NCBI GenBank assembly: GCA_014379595.1
Contig: JACMLM010000042.1
Span: forward strand, 1 to 42,751
Direction of reading: 5' to 3'
Length of the DNA: 42,751 nucleotides
Source: Anaerolineales bacterium
GTDB taxonomy: Bacteria > Chloroflexota > Anaerolineae > Anaerolineales > Villigracilaceae
Below are positions 9,126 through 16,364 of the stretch, piece by piece. The first letter of the stretch is position 1; the number at the start of each line of letters is the position of its first letter. The notes below the pieces were generated by a model that was given only the letters and a program-made list of their open reading frames with translations, made no database searches and was not told the origin of the DNA. Both the position numbers and the translations under genes were made by a program.

Positions 9126-9164
9126 AAAAAGTGAGAGACACTCCTGGAGTGTCTCTCACTTTTT
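9126..9164 (+). terminator. Rho-independent terminator after the PilZ gene
   Basis: Near-perfect inverted repeat AAAAAGTGAGAGACACTCC ... GGAGTGTCTCTCACTTTTT with a minimal loop. Because A and T tracts flank the stem symmetrically, it can work on both strands. From 9165 to 9297 I see nothing identifiable. Confidence 0.95.
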
Positions 9165-9297
9165 ACATAGTATCGCATAATTTATTAAACCAGAGATGCA
9201 TTATTTACCTACGATTTCATCCGAAAAGTTTACTTATTTATGAGACAAGCGATAGCGGCAGGGGATATTATTCATTTGATATATATATTTGAAAACC

Positions 9298-9326
9298 TTG
9301 ACATTTTAGAACGTATGTTCTAAAAT
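9298..9326 (+). promoter_or_regulatory. Sigma70-type promoter covered by a LexA-like palindrome
   Basis: TTGACA (9298-9303), a 17-base spacer and TAAAAT (9321-9326) form a near-consensus promoter. A perfect 10-bp inverted repeat, ATTTTAGAAC / GTTCTAAAAT with GTAT between, spans 9303-9326. It therefore fills exactly the spacer and the -10 box. Its core GAAC-GTAT-GTTC fits the Gram-positive LexA (SOS) box GAACRNRYGTTC. A dimeric repressor bound here would block RNA polymerase. Assignment to LexA rather than another dimeric regulator is inference. Confidence 0.8.
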
Positions 9327-9364
9327 CTATATATCGTCATCCGTTTACCAAAAAGGAGAATGTC

Positions 9365-9733
9365 ATGTCCAAAAGAAATGTTGTACATATTGAAATTCCT
9401 GCTGCGAATGTCCAAGGTGCTGGAAAATTTTATGCTGATTTATTTGGATGGAAGATGGAACACGTGCCTGAATTTAATTACACGATGTGGGCAGATGGAA
9501 GCGGCTCAGGCGGAGGCTTTAATGAAGTATCTGCTGAAAATCCTGTTGGTCATGTGTTGGTTTACATTGATAGCGATGATATTGAAGCCGACCTTATAAA
9601 AGCAGAAAAACTTGGCGGTAAGATTGTGCGCGCCAAAACGGAAATTCCCGGCATGGGCTGGTATGGTTTGTTTCAAGACCCCACTGGAAATACACTGGCT
9701 GTGTACACAAGCGCGAATCCTGAGAATAACTAG
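9365..9733 (+). CDS. VOC-family (glyoxalase/bleomycin resistance-like) protein
   Basis: A 122-residue vicinal-oxygen-chelate fold protein with two beta-alpha-beta-beta-beta units. The N-terminal half carries V-V-H-I-E-I-P-A and A-G-K-F-Y-A-D-L-F-G-W. The C-terminal half ends D-P-T-G-N-T-L-A-V-Y, the usual end of these domains. Family members include glyoxalases, dioxygenases and antibiotic-binding proteins, and the substrate here is unknown. AAGGAG precedes the start. It is the first gene behind the palindrome-covered promoter at 9298 and is 8 bases from the next gene. Confidence 0.88.
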   Translation: MSKRNVVHIEIPAANVQGAGKFYADLFGWKMEHVPEFNYTMWADGSGSGGGFNEVSAENPVGHVLVYIDSDDIEADLIKAEKLGGKIVRAKTEIPGMGWYGLFQDPTGNTLAVYTSANPENN

Positions 9734-9741
9734 GTGCTATC

Positions 9742-10035
9742 ATGGCCTCGGATGAATTTGTACTAGCCATTAATCCTGACCCAACGAAACACAGCGTTCG
9801 CATTGAGAAAAATAAGTACGACCTTGTACACGATGCAATCCTTGAGAATTTGCTCGACCAAGGCCCAATGACATTTAAACGACTTGGCAGCCTTGTGCAG
9901 GAACAGTTGGAAATGAATTTTGGCGACGACTCGGTCATGTGGTATTACACAGCTGTAAAATTAGATATGGAGGCGCGCGGCGAGATCCGCCGCGCGCCAA
10001 AACTTACATTAAAGTTGAAAGACTTCGATAAATAA
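9742..10035 (+). CDS. Small conserved protein, DUF6958-like
   Basis: A 97-residue cytoplasmic protein. Its layout fits a winged-helix-like small domain: residues about 25-55 (Y-D-L-V-H-D-A-I-L-E-N-L-L, then P-M-T-F-K-R-L) and 65-85 (W-Y-Y-T-A-V-K-L-D-M-E-A-R-G-E-I). The pattern matches the uncharacterised family I recall as DUF6958, for which no function is established. It lies between two VOC genes, so it probably shares the promoter at 9298. A regulatory or binding role is possible, but nothing in the sequence proves it. Confidence 0.7.
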   Translation: MASDEFVLAINPDPTKHSVRIEKNKYDLVHDAILENLLDQGPMTFKRLGSLVQEQLEMNFGDDSVMWYYTAVKLDMEARGEIRRAPKLTLKLKDFDK

Positions 10036-10083
10036 AACATTACTATCATTATCGTGGTAATCAATCTAACTAAGGAGGTTCGA

Positions 10084-10575
10084 ATGCAAAAAATAGTAAC
10101 TTTTCTTTGGTGTAACGACCAGGCAAAAGAAGCGGTAGATTTGTATGTATCGCTGTTTGAAAATGCAAAAATAACAAACACATCGTATCTCACAGAGTCA
10201 GTGGCAAAAGCAGCCGGAAAGAAACCCGGAGATGTATCAACAATAGACTTTGAACTGAATGGCCAAAACTTTACTGCGCTAAATGGTGGTCCGTTCTATA
10301 CTTTTAGTGAGGCTATTTCTATTTTGGTGTATTGCAAGACCCAGGAAGAAATTGACAAGTTATGGGAAGCGCTATCCGAAGGCGGCGAAATACTTTCTTG
10401 CGGATGGCTCAAAGATAAATATGGCTTAACGTGGCAGATTACCCCGGAAAGCCTAGACATCATGATGCGTGATCCAGACACTGCTAAAGCTGATCGGGTT
10501 AGCGCTGCTATGCTTAGTATGGATGGTAAACTGAATATAAGCGAGCTTGAAAAAGCTTATAATAACGCAGAATAA
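10084..10575 (+). CDS. PhnB-like VOC-family protein
   Basis: A 163-residue protein of the PhnB-like VOC branch, often annotated '3-demethylubiquinone-9 3-methyltransferase' although enzymatic evidence is weak. Typical elements are V-T-F-L-W-C-N-D-Q-A-K-E-A-V-D-L-Y at the N-terminus, F-E-L-N-G-Q-N-F-T-A-L-N-G-G mid-protein, and G-W-L-K-D-K-Y-G-L-T-W-Q-I-T-P near residue 115. The ATG at 10084 follows AAGGAGGT, a near-perfect ribosome site, so it is preferred over the in-frame ATG at 10054. It is the third gene of the VOC cluster and ends just before the next promoter. Confidence 0.88.
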   Translation: MQKIVTFLWCNDQAKEAVDLYVSLFENAKITNTSYLTESVAKAAGKKPGDVSTIDFELNGQNFTALNGGPFYTFSEAISILVYCKTQEEIDKLWEALSEGGEILSCGWLKDKYGLTWQITPESLDIMMRDPDTAKADRVSAAMLSMDGKLNISELEKAYNNAE

Positions 10576-10603
10576 TTTAATAAATAATTTTAGATTTACT
10601 TGC

Positions 10604-10632
10604 TTGACGCATATTCGTCAGGGTGGTATCCT
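10604..10632 (+). promoter_or_regulatory. Promoter with embedded inverted repeat upstream of the Trp-codon leader
   Basis: TTGACG (10604-10609), a 17-base spacer and TATCCT (10627-10632) make a plausible sigma70 promoter. The inverted repeat TGACG-CATATT-CGTCA (10605-10620) overlaps the -35 box and spacer and may be an operator. The predicted transcription start, about 7 bases after the -10 box, falls at or beside the ATG at 10640. The leader peptide would then be translated from a leaderless mRNA. Confidence 0.65.
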
Positions 10633-10639
10633 TGCGCGA

Positions 10640-10753
10640 ATGTTTAGACAATTCGTTGTTGATACTGATAATACTAATCGTAATACTCGCACTGATGCAG
10701 TGCCGGGGCGTTGGTGGTTATCAGGTGAACATGAAAAAATTTATTCATCTTAA
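10640..10753 (+). CDS. Putative Trp-codon leader peptide (attenuation uORF)
   Basis: A 37-codon open frame between promoter and terminator. Its middle reads V-P-G-R-W-W-L-S, with two adjacent Trp codons at 10712-10717. Trp is rare, so tandem UGG in a short leader is the classic sign of tRNA-Trp-sensed attenuation. The segment that encodes G-R-W-W (GGGGCGTTGG, 10705-10714) is complementary, with one bulged A, to 10763-10773 (CCAAACGCCCC). That region includes the 5' arm of the downstream terminator, so the two pairings exclude each other. The first ATG of the longer frame (10547) lies inside the upstream VOC gene and before the promoter, so 10640 is the sensible start. No Shine-Dalgarno site is needed if the mRNA is leaderless. 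Confidence 0.62.
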   Translation: MFRQFVVDTDNTNRNTRTDAVPGRWWLSGEHEKIYSS

Positions 10754-10764
10754 CTAGGAAAACC

Positions 10765-10790
10765 AAACGCCCCGAACTCGGGGCGTTTTT
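10765..10790 (+). terminator. Leader terminator (attenuator) before the aminotransferase gene
   Basis: An 11-bp stem AAACGCCCCGA / TCGGGGCGTTT with a very short loop, continuing into a T run (10786-10790). It is 11 bases after the leader-peptide stop and only 14 bases before the aminotransferase ATG. Termination here would silence that gene rather than close an upstream one. Confidence 0.88.
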
Positions 10791-10804
10791 CTTAAGGAGA
10801 ATCC

Positions 10805-12109
10805 ATGTCTGTTTCCCATACCACCCCAGTCCTTGCTGTAGACGAGAAAAATCTTATTCCCGTCAGCGATCATCTTAAACAAATGGTAGATATTCCATCC
10901 TCACGCATGTTTCTGATCAATCAATCGTTAAGAGTATATGTGGAAAAGAATGCGGGTGCGAAAATATTTGACGCTTCACAAGGCGACGGGGGTGCATCTC
11001 TCCCTGGAACTCCGAAAGCAATTTTGGAACGCGCGCTTCAACTTCAACTCGAACATGGTACCGCTTACGATCAGCCATTCGGCACCGAAGCATATCGCAA
11101 GTCCGTAATCGAGCAATATTGGAAACTGGATTCCAGTTCAGGCTGGGGTCCTGCAAACGTAATGGGCACCACAGGCGGACGTGATGCATTAGTCAAAGCT
11201 TATCAGGCCATGCTTGCGCTTGGTCATGGACGACAAGGTGACCTCATCATGGTCTCACGTGTCCCATGGATTTCGTACAACTGGGGACCATACGGAGTCG
11301 GTGCAAATGTTTTATGGGCACCAGGCGACCCTGCGCAAGGTTGGGCATATTCCGAAGATGCAATTCGTGAAAGTGTGAAATTTGCCGAATCCAAAGGAAG
11401 AAAGATCGCAGGCATTCTCATCACCAATCCCGATAACCCAACTGGTTTGACGATCACCGTTGAAAAACAAGTCTCACTTGCAAAAGCAGCTTTAGAAGCT
11501 GGTGTTGCATTTGTTTTATTTGATTGGATGTATCACTACGTCACAGATGAATCGCCAATGGACTTGAATTCCTTCCTTAAGTTTTTCACTCCCGAAGAAC
11601 GTAAACGATTAATGTTCCTCGATGGCATTACAAAATCACTTGGTGGATCAAATATTCGCAACTGCCATTTGATCGCAGATGAATCAGTGATTCGCTTTAT
11701 TATGGCACGTGCTTCGCATGGAGTCATTCCTCCGTTCTTTTCATTGGCTGTGGCAATGGCCGCCTACGAAATGGGATTTGCCGAAGCTGCGAAGACCATC
11801 ATTGAACCAACCAATATTAGCCGTGCAGCGTTGAAGTCCTTATTGTTACGAAATGAATTTGAACACATTATTGGTAAAGGATATTACGCCTTCATCAATG
11901 TTGAAGAATATATTCAAGCCAAAGGCTGGAATAATAGTGAACCACTTGGACAATATCTCGCAGAAAATCATGGTGTTGCGATTGTTCCTGGAGCCTTCTT
12001 CTCGCCCTTCGGCAATGACTGGATTCGTTTCTCCTATGCAACTCCTGTTGAAAAGGTAGAAGGTGCTTTTGGGAGGTTGATGGAAGGATTGAGCTCGTTA
12101 AAAAAGTAG
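10805..12109 (+). CDS. PLP-dependent aminotransferase, class I/II fold
   Basis: A 434-residue fold-type I aminotransferase. Visible elements are G-T-A-Y-D-Q-P-F-G near residue 80, the G-G-R-D-A-L cofactor-binding turn, I-T-N-P-D-N-P-T-G (the conserved Asn-Pro region), V-L-F-D-W-M-Y (the PLP-binding Asp and Tyr), the Schiff-base lysine in D-G-I-T-K-S-L-G-G-S, and the substrate-carboxylate arginine in W-I-R-F-S-Y-A. The amino donor is not evident from the sequence. The upstream Trp-codon attenuator suggests a link to tryptophan or aromatic amino acids, which is inference. AAGGAGA lies 4 bases before the ATG. Confidence 0.9.
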   Translation: MSVSHTTPVLAVDEKNLIPVSDHLKQMVDIPSSRMFLINQSLRVYVEKNAGAKIFDASQGDGGASLPGTPKAILERALQLQLEHGTAYDQPFGTEAYRKSVIEQYWKLDSSSGWGPANVMGTTGGRDALVKAYQAMLALGHGRQGDLIMVSRVPWISYNWGPYGVGANVLWAPGDPAQGWAYSEDAIRESVKFAESKGRKIAGILITNPDNPTGLTITVEKQVSLAKAALEAGVAFVLFDWMYHYVTDESPMDLNSFLKFFTPEERKRLMFLDGITKSLGGSNIRNCHLIADESVIRFIMARASHGVIPPFFSLAVAMAAYEMGFAEAAKTIIEPTNISRAALKSLLLRNEFEHIIGKGYYAFINVEEYIQAKGWNNSEPLGQYLAENHGVAIVPGAFFSPFGNDWIRFSYATPVEKVEGAFGRLMEGLSSLKK

Positions 12110-12127
12110 TGAGTAGAGAGATTAATT

Positions 12128-13435
12128 ATGAAATATCTTGGTAGGTTGCAATTGTCAGGTTTTGATTTGATGATTTTTTTGTGTTTAGTATCGTGTGCAA
12201 CAAAATCAAATAATACTGAAACACCATTAATTTTGACTACTACACCGCCTGCTATTCCAACTCTGATTCACTCAAATGCTACTCAGATACTTGTACCTTT
12301 AGAAAATTCTTTCTCAATCTCCCCTGGCAGATTACTCTTTGTAAGTGATTCTGTTGAAACTGATGCTACCTCCCCACACGATTTAATATCTTTAAACTTA
12401 GAAACGAATGAACAGTTTTTTATTTTAGATAAAGACCAAGAGTTGAATGGTCAAACGATATCAATATCCTATCCAAATATTACATGGTCGCCAGATGGGC
12501 ACTGGATTGCTTTTGTTGGCACAGATTTTTCAAAACCATTCTGGCAGTATGCGTATGAGGATATATATATCGTCAAGTCTGATGGAACAGAGCTACAGCG
12601 ATTGACTTATAGCCCACGCTATAATAAATGGGACATTGCGTGGTCGCCAGACGGAAAATATATTCTTGTGTCCATGGGAATAAACGGTTCAGATTTGTAT
12701 CTCATTGACACAGCTAATGGCGAGATAGTCAATAGACTTACGTCAAGTGGAAACAATCATGTGGCAGTTTGGGCGCCTGACGGAGATAAAATCGCTTATC
12801 TGGAAGATTCAGTATTATCAATTATGAATGTCGCCGATGAAACATCACAACAAATCAGTATCCCATCCAATTATAGTGTTCTAGATATTTCTTGGTCGCC
12901 AAACGAGGAACAAATTGCTTTTGTTTCATCTGTAAATGACTCAAAATGCGCTGATGTTTTCGTAATTAATATCGATACTGGCGGGATAACAAACCTAACC
13001 TCATCCGAATATTACGAGAGGACTCCTGATTGGTTGCCTGACGGAGACCAGCTGATTTTTTTAAGGTCAGTATACACTTGTGATGAACAGGATGGACAAG
13101 CCGATTGGGATATTTATATAACAAATCTACTTGGTGAAGAGCACGAGATTGTTTCCAGTGTAGGTTCATCAGCAATAATTGCTTGGTCTCCTGTTCCAAG
13201 TTTAGAAATCGGCAAGCAATATACCATTACCAAATTTGGGGAACTTCTAAATTTGAGAAGTGATCCTTCACTTAACGGAAATATTCTCGAAAAACTTCCT
13301 GCTGGAGAAATCATAACTGTTCTTGAAGGTTTCGTTGACGCTGATGATTATTACTGGTGGAAAATTCGAATACAGGATGGTACAGAAGGTTGGGTTGTCG
13401 AAGTAGCTAATTGGTATAAGTCGATATTTAAATAA
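12128..13435 (+). CDS. Lipoprotein with PD40/WD40-like beta-propeller and SH3b domain
   Basis: A 435-residue surface protein. A signal peptide with lipobox L-V-S-C-A (Cys near residue 23) is followed by a Thr/Pro-rich linker. TolB-like PD40 repeats follow, marked by W-S-P-D-G at about residues 122, 171 and 216 (as W-A-P-D-G), then W-S-P-N-E and W-L-P-D-G. A C-terminal bacterial SH3 domain (about 370-430) has the pattern L-N-L-R-S-D-P-S, L-P-A-G and W-W-K-I-R. It probably binds cell-envelope ligands. The coding sequence is visibly more AT-rich than its neighbours, which may indicate separate acquisition. It follows the aminotransferase by 18 bases without a strong ribosome site. Confidence 0.85.
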   Translation: MKYLGRLQLSGFDLMIFLCLVSCATKSNNTETPLILTTTPPAIPTLIHSNATQILVPLENSFSISPGRLLFVSDSVETDATSPHDLISLNLETNEQFFILDKDQELNGQTISISYPNITWSPDGHWIAFVGTDFSKPFWQYAYEDIYIVKSDGTELQRLTYSPRYNKWDIAWSPDGKYILVSMGINGSDLYLIDTANGEIVNRLTSSGNNHVAVWAPDGDKIAYLEDSVLSIMNVADETSQQISIPSNYSVLDISWSPNEEQIAFVSSVNDSKCADVFVINIDTGGITNLTSSEYYERTPDWLPDGDQLIFLRSVYTCDEQDGQADWDIYITNLLGEEHEIVSSVGSSAIIAWSPVPSLEIGKQYTITKFGELLNLRSDPSLNGNILEKLPAGEIITVLEGFVDADDYYWWKIRIQDGTEGWVVEVANWYKSIFK

Positions 13436-13487
13436 TTTTCTTTCTTCTTTCCTCTTTCTTTATCTAACGAACACATAGGAATCACTC

Positions 13488-16322
13488 ATGTCCCAAAATT
13501 TTGCCGACAAGTATCTCCTCTCACTAGAACAAGCCGCCAAAGAAAAACCACAAGGTGGACTCAACGGCTTTGAACAAGAATGGAATCTGCTCGATGAAGA
13601 ACTTCGCCCATTATTAACTGTCGGTGCAGGGCCGAGCCAACAATCTTTTGTAGATTACCTGCGGGCTGAATGTATTCCACCGTGGCAGGCACAATTCAGC
13701 CAGCTCGAAGTATTTCACTGGATGGTGGAATGGGCCACACGTCCATTCTATACACCGCGTGGAACAATTTATGAAGCTCGATTAATGGAAGCATCATTAA
13801 TCAATGCGCTTCACCGTGCGGGTCTTAAATTTGGTGAACGTTTGCATTATTGGCATGGCAATCTTTTATTCCTTACAGATATTGGGCATAACTCTTTACC
13901 TGGTAATTGGAGCATTGCCAAACGCCGTTATCTTGAAAAATGTGTTGACCTATATGGCAGTGGGCTTGCAACTGCTGGCATTCACAGCAATCTCTCCTTG
14001 CCCGATCCACTTTTTGCATGGGACTTCATGCACCTCTCTGCCAGCGAACGCGGCGATAAACATCTCGATGATTTCAAATCCGAATTTTATATAACAGCCA
14101 CACGTCTTTTGCGTGCGTTCGCATCTCTTTTTATTGCAACGGCTGCGTCCACGCCGATGCAGGCTCAGGTCAAGGATGGACGCGCTGTCGTCGTCCTCAC
14201 TGAACATGATTCAGTTCGCAATCTCACTTTCCCAAATCCGCGCGAGATCGATCTTCCTGATCTATATCGTTCGTACAATGATTATCTGCAAATTTCTTAT
14301 GACCTTGTTCGGCGCGGCATTCGTTTTGGAAACAACAACTGGACTCCAGTCCGCGCGCGTTCGTTTGCCGAACCTGTGGAACGATTGATTTCCACCACAA
14401 GTGATGAGTTGACGCATCTCTACACCCGAGGCCTGTTCGCTGTGGGTCAAGCGACTCCTCCCGAGGAGATGGCTCTGCAAATCGAAAAGCAGAATCTCAT
14501 GGCGCGAATTAATTTGCCGATGGGGCGTGTTGAAGTCCGTGTGGATGATGGGGGGCATAGTTTGGATATTGATGTTGCAAACTTAACCCTCAAACATCTT
14601 TTGCTTCTTCGCATTTATTCAGATCCGCAATTTGCACGTTCATTCCGTTATGACTATGAAGATATCAGTCGTGCACGAACAAATGAAAACCTTGCTGCAA
14701 AATTCAGTTTGCGTGCTGAAATTGAGAATCCATTCACTGCCAAACCAATCAATATGCGCGATTTCCTCAAGTGGACTCTGAACGAAGTGAAACCATTAGC
14801 CGAAGCGTTGAATTTATGGAATGATTTGAATCCGCTGGTTGAAATGTCTGAAGGAACAAAGAACACAGCTGAAAAATTCCGCGCCCGTTTACAAAATGAG
14901 TTGAGTGATGGTAATGAAGTTTCTTTGGAGGTTTTGAAAGAAATACACTTTGAACGGGAAGCACAAGTGAAAAGTGATGTAGAACGAATTGCATCTGAAT
15001 ACAGTGCGCTTGGCAATGACGCCTCCAAAATTTCTGAATTCCTGCAGCGCGGACGTGACTCTGCACGTCAGACTCAGAATGTACCTATTCAATTCCGTCC
15101 GCGCCCACAAGCTGTGATCGAGGTTTCATATCCAGATAAAACATCTGAAATTTTAGATTTGGCCCAACAATTGATTCGCATTCCATCTGTCACTGCTTCA
15201 CCAAACGAAAGACTCGATGAAGTCCATCGTGCTGGCTCTTTGATTGATGACTATTTACGAAATGCTGGCCTGGACGTGAAATTCTTAGATGGAAAATACC
15301 CAGCAGTTTATGCAACTTTTCCAACGCAAAGGACTATGGATAAGGAATCAGACTCCCTAGTCCCTAGTCTCTTATCTCCTATTCTTCTAACAGGTCACTT
15401 CGATGTCGTCGAACCTGAACCAGATGACTCGCAATTTATCCCACGAATAGATGGTGATTATCTGTGGGGGCGTGGTTCCGCGGATATGAAGACAGTTGTC
15501 GCCACATACTTAGTCTGGATGAAAGACTGTTTGCGTGTAGGCAATTTAGGGCAATTACCTAATATTTCTCTGTTACTTGTTGGCAATGAAGAAAATGGAG
15601 AAGCTGAAGCTTGGGGAACGCCACATGTATTGAAAGAATTGAATCTCACACCATCTCTTTTCATTGCTGGCGAACGGACTGGGGAAAAAGGAAATGAACT
15701 CTTTGGCGAAATTTGTGTGGAGAATCGCGGTGTGATGCGCTTTGATGTGATTGCGCGTGGCGCAAAAGGACATTCAGGTGTGACAGGCACAGGCGATTTA
15801 AGCGAGAAATTAATTTCAGCTCGCGCCGCATTGAATGAAATATTTGCCAAACATCTCACATTGAAATCAGCAGACGGATGGCAATCTCAGGCGAAATTTC
15901 CATTTATCAATGTTGGGACTCCTGGCGTGTACAACGTGACTGCGGCGGATGGAATTCTCGGCGTGGAGATTCGTCCCATTCCGCAGGATGATATTTTCAA
16001 ATTGAAAGATGAAGTAGAAAAGTATTGTGCGTCAAATGAACTTGAAGCAAAATTTTCTGTGATGGAAAACGGCGTGGCTTGTGACGCGAATAATCCAGCG
16101 TTGAAAATGTTAATTGAAGCAGTCAGGCAGGCTAGAGCGGGGGAAGAGCCGAGAATCGGGAAAAAACTTCCAGGCACCAGTGCAAGATTCGCTCCTGGTG
16201 GTCAGGCTGTTGTATGGGGACAATCTGGTGTAGGTCCACATGCAAAAGATGAACGGCATTACATCCCCAGTATTGAGCCGTATTACAAATCATTGAATGA
16301 GTTGGCAAAGTTGTGGAAGTAA
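13488..16322 (+). CDS. Fusion of glutamate-cysteine ligase-like (GCS2) domain and M20 metallopeptidase
   Basis: A 944-residue fusion. Residues about 20-470 resemble the GCS2/carboxylate-amine ligase fold: G-F-E-Q-E-W near residue 27, A-G-I-H-S-N-L-S, and G-R-V-E-V-R-V-D-D-G. This fold joins glutamate to an amine using ATP. A linker with charged helices (about 480-560) precedes an M20/ArgE/DapE-type peptidase (about 560-944). Its metal and catalytic elements are H637 in G-H-F-D-V-V, the aspartate in G-R-G-S-A-D-M-K, N-E-E-N-G-E, and a late histidine in G-P-H-A-K-D-E. One half could make an amide bond and the other hydrolyse one. The physiological substrate is unknown. An insertion at about 613-631 includes a heptamer repeat (see separate entry). 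Confidence 0.83.
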   Translation: MSQNFADKYLLSLEQAAKEKPQGGLNGFEQEWNLLDEELRPLLTVGAGPSQQSFVDYLRAECIPPWQAQFSQLEVFHWMVEWATRPFYTPRGTIYEARLMEASLINALHRAGLKFGERLHYWHGNLLFLTDIGHNSLPGNWSIAKRRYLEKCVDLYGSGLATAGIHSNLSLPDPLFAWDFMHLSASERGDKHLDDFKSEFYITATRLLRAFASLFIATAASTPMQAQVKDGRAVVVLTEHDSVRNLTFPNPREIDLPDLYRSYNDYLQISYDLVRRGIRFGNNNWTPVRARSFAEPVERLISTTSDELTHLYTRGLFAVGQATPPEEMALQIEKQNLMARINLPMGRVEVRVDDGGHSLDIDVANLTLKHLLLLRIYSDPQFARSFRYDYEDISRARTNENLAAKFSLRAEIENPFTAKPINMRDFLKWTLNEVKPLAEALNLWNDLNPLVEMSEGTKNTAEKFRARLQNELSDGNEVSLEVLKEIHFEREAQVKSDVERIASEYSALGNDASKISEFLQRGRDSARQTQNVPIQFRPRPQAVIEVSYPDKTSEILDLAQQLIRIPSVTASPNERLDEVHRAGSLIDDYLRNAGLDVKFLDGKYPAVYATFPTQRTMDKESDSLVPSLLSPILLTGHFDVVEPEPDDSQFIPRIDGDYLWGRGSADMKTVVATYLVWMKDCLRVGNLGQLPNISLLLVGNEENGEAEAWGTPHVLKELNLTPSLFIAGERTGEKGNELFGEICVENRGVMRFDVIARGAKGHSGVTGTGDLSEKLISARAALNEIFAKHLTLKSADGWQSQAKFPFINVGTPGVYNVTAADGILGVEIRPIPQDDIFKLKDEVEKYCASNELEAKFSVMENGVACDANNPALKMLIEAVRQARAGEEPRIGKKLPGTSARFAPGGQAVVWGQSGVGPHAKDERHYIPSIEPYYKSLNELAKLWK
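15354..15381. repeat. In-frame heptamer tandem repeat
   Basis: Four consecutive heptamers, TCCCTAG, TCCCTAG, TCTCTTA and TCTCCTA, lie inside the M20 part of the fusion gene. They encode about residues 623-631. The segment falls in a loop just before the metal-binding G-H-F-D motif, where an insertion can be tolerated. Confidence 0.55.
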
Positions 16323-16328
16323 ACGAAG

Positions 16329-16356
16329 GGCGACCGAGTGGGTCGTCCTTTTTTTC
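16329..16356 (+). terminator. Rho-independent terminator after the ligase-M20 gene
   Basis: Stem GGGCGACC / GGTCGTCC with one G-U pair and loop GAGTG, followed by seven T. It separates this gene from the convergent FHA-lipase gene and is oriented for the + strand. Confidence 0.9.
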
Positions 16357-16364
16357 TCAAAATG

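Noticed and set aside
13436-13470. Pyrimidine-rich tract before the ligase-M20 gene as a structured element
   Set aside because: It is a simple low-complexity C/T stretch without pairing partners.
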